Source: Bacteroidia bacterium (lineage in GTDB: Bacteria; Bacteroidota; Bacteroidia; Bacteroidales; Paludibacteraceae). Taken from it: a stretch of DNA of 61,296 bases. The notes below the pieces were generated by a model. It had not been told where the DNA came from and searched no databases. It was given only the letters and a program-made list of their open reading frames with translations. This document shows positions 60,016 to 61,296 of this stretch, piece after piece; the stretch's first letter is position 1, and every line of letters begins with the position of its first letter. The stretch covers positions 1-61,296 of the forward strand of contig SAAO01000029.1 in NCBI GenBank assembly GCA_009929375.1, in the 5' to 3' direction. A program made the position numbers and the translations under genes.

Positions 60016-61206
60016 ATGAATAGATTTTTAAAAATATCATACCTTTTAATTGGTTTGCTTGTTTTGGTTTTCGGGGGTGTATCGGCACAAGAGAAAATCA
60101 TGGTACGTGGAAAGGTGATTTCTGCACAGGATAAGTTACCGTTGATTGGGATTGCCATTATGGAAATTAATAAGGAGAACCGGACAATAGGAAGTTGCAT
60201 TTCGAACGTTGATGGTGATTTCTTTATACGTGTGTCCGATACGAAAAACAAACTCGTTTTCACCTATCTGGGATATAAGAAAAAAGAAATAGTTGTAGGC
60301 GATAACAGGGAAATTAAAGTGGCGTTGGATGAAAGTGTTAATGCTTTAGCCGAAGTGACTGTGACGTCAAAAAAACAACAGGTAGGGAATTTGCCCATCG
60401 ATGTTAGAGATGTATCTATGGCTTATCAAAAACTGGAAGCAAGCGAAATAGCTGATTTGAATGTTGCATCAGTAGATCAGGCTATGCAGGGTAGAATGTC
60501 GGGAGTAGATATTGTTGCCAATGCAGGTGACCCCGGAAGTGGCATGTCGATTCAGATTCGCGGTACCACGTCCATTAACGGAAACAATCAACCATTAATT
60601 GTGGTTGATGGTGTTCCGCTCGAAACGGAAATTGGTTCCGATTTTGATTTCAGTACAGCATCAGAAGAAAATTTTTCTCAATTATTAAATATTGCACCTT
60701 CTGATATCAAAGAAATTGTGGTTCTGAAAGATGCTGCCGCCAATGCCATTTGGGGAGCAAAAGCTGCTAACGGAGTACTCCAAATCACCACGCAACGAGG
60801 TAGTATTTCGCCACCCAAATTTACTGTACGTGTTACAGGCACTTACAAACCAATGGCGGAAATGATTCCCACACTAAGTGGCGATGAATATACAAGTATG
60901 GTTTTGGAAGCACAGTTGAATGCCGGAAATATTCTCGATCCGCTAAAATTCCCACAGTTTGCGTACGACCCTAATAATCCGGAATACTTTTATAATTATT
61001 CACAAAACACCAATTGGGTTGAAGCCGTTTCGAGGGTTGCTTACTCGGAAGAATATAACCTGTCGTTACGTGGAGGGAGTGCTAAAACCAGGTATTCATT
61101 TTCAGCAGGTTTTCTTAATGATGATGGAAATACCATCAACACCAATTTCCAACGATTGAATACGCGTTTAAATTTGGATTATACAGTGTCCGATAAATTA
61201 ACGTGA
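60016..61206 (+). pseudogene. SusC/RagA-family TonB-linked receptor, truncated
   Basis: 396 aa against the usual roughly 1,000. Signal peptide 1-25 (LLVLVFGGVSAQ). A carboxypeptidase-regulatory-like domain follows (VRGKVISAQDKLPLIGIAIM ... YLGYKKKEI), then the TonB plug with QAMQGRMSGVDIVANAGDPG, IQIRGTTSINGNNQPLIVVD and IKEIVVLKDAAANAIWGAKA, and the first barrel strands (FTVRVTGTYKP, YNLSLRGGSAKTRYSFSAGF). It stops abruptly at YTVSDKLT, where AT-rich non-SusC sequence begins. Inferred: cut by a mobile element at the window edge; the rest of the barrel may lie beyond it. Confidence 0.8.
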
Positions 61207-61296
61207 GTTCGATATAAGAATTAAAATAATTGGAGTTGAAATGAGTCAACTCTTTCGGCATTAATCGATGGTTTCTTAGGTAAAAAGCTATAAGCA
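61204..61296. mobile_element. Probable start of an inserted element (edge of window)
   Basis: Directly after the codon for the last SusC-like residue the composition changes (TGAGTTCGATATAAGAATTA), and GAGTTGA / TCAACTC forms an inverted repeat near 61,232-61,251. No transposase is visible within the remaining 90 bases, so this is an inference from the broken receptor gene. Confidence 0.35.

Overview
The window looks like chromosomal DNA of a Bacteroidetes, most likely Bacteroidales. Four things point there: promoters of the TTG-N19/20-TAnnTTTG type (clearest before rplM and both tRNAs), type IX secretion (T9SS) style surface proteins, a SusC/RagA TonB receptor next to a fasciclin lipoprotein, and the gene order rplM-rpsI-rpsB-tsf. 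The exact genus cannot be fixed from the sequence.

Left part (1 to about 26,230) is mostly core. It opens with secreted proteins on the minus strand: a PATR-repeat surface protein that lacks a sorting domain, a membrane protein, a very small protein, a giant lamin-tail/T9SS protein split by one in-frame TGA, and an endonuclease I. Next come the ribosomal operon rplM-rpsI-rpsB-tsf, a zinc metallopeptidase, fur-purA, a HEAT-type DNA alkylation repair protein, tRNA-His, a GH9-polysaccharide deacetylase fusion with altered catalytic residues, lysC, lysA, a lipid kinase, RNase R and tRNA-Arg(ACG). Spacers here carry dispersed low-complexity repeats, including a microsatellite-plus-terminator unit found twice.

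Right after tRNA-Arg begins an accessory region (about 26,230 to 57,300), generally AT-rich except for the hsd genes. Its first block is a type I restriction-modification locus in which two other nuclease/ATPase modules sit between hsdR and hsdM: (i) GIY-YIG protein, 63-aa protein, SMC-like ATPase; (ii) a Septu-like AAA ATPase with an HNH nuclease. hsdS has a palindromic intergenic-type repeat translated inside its central linker.

The second block (39.5 to 51 kb) holds many small unknown genes, an LPX-type LRR protein, a divergent family-A-like polymerase (TV-Pol-like), an AbiEi-Fic fusion, a SymE-like toxin, a BspA-like LRR protein and two YubB/Api92-like paralogues. Several of these genes share a non-housekeeping promoter (GATCAAC, 18 nt, TATAAT) and/or a leader hairpin at a fixed distance from the start codon whose stem covaries. 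That suggests a small regulon.

The third block (51.2 to 54.3 kb, minus strand) is a candidate RiPP locus: a 39-aa Cys-containing precursor missed by ordinary ORF calling, a PqqD-like/radical SAM/SPASM maturase, an unknown 138-aa protein and an amidohydrolase. It is preceded by a roughly 165-nt highly structured RNA ending in a U-run. A serine recombinase, a reduced DnaB-like ATPase and small unknown genes follow. The window closes with a FAS1 lipoprotein and a SusC gene cut short, probably by a mobile element at the right edge.
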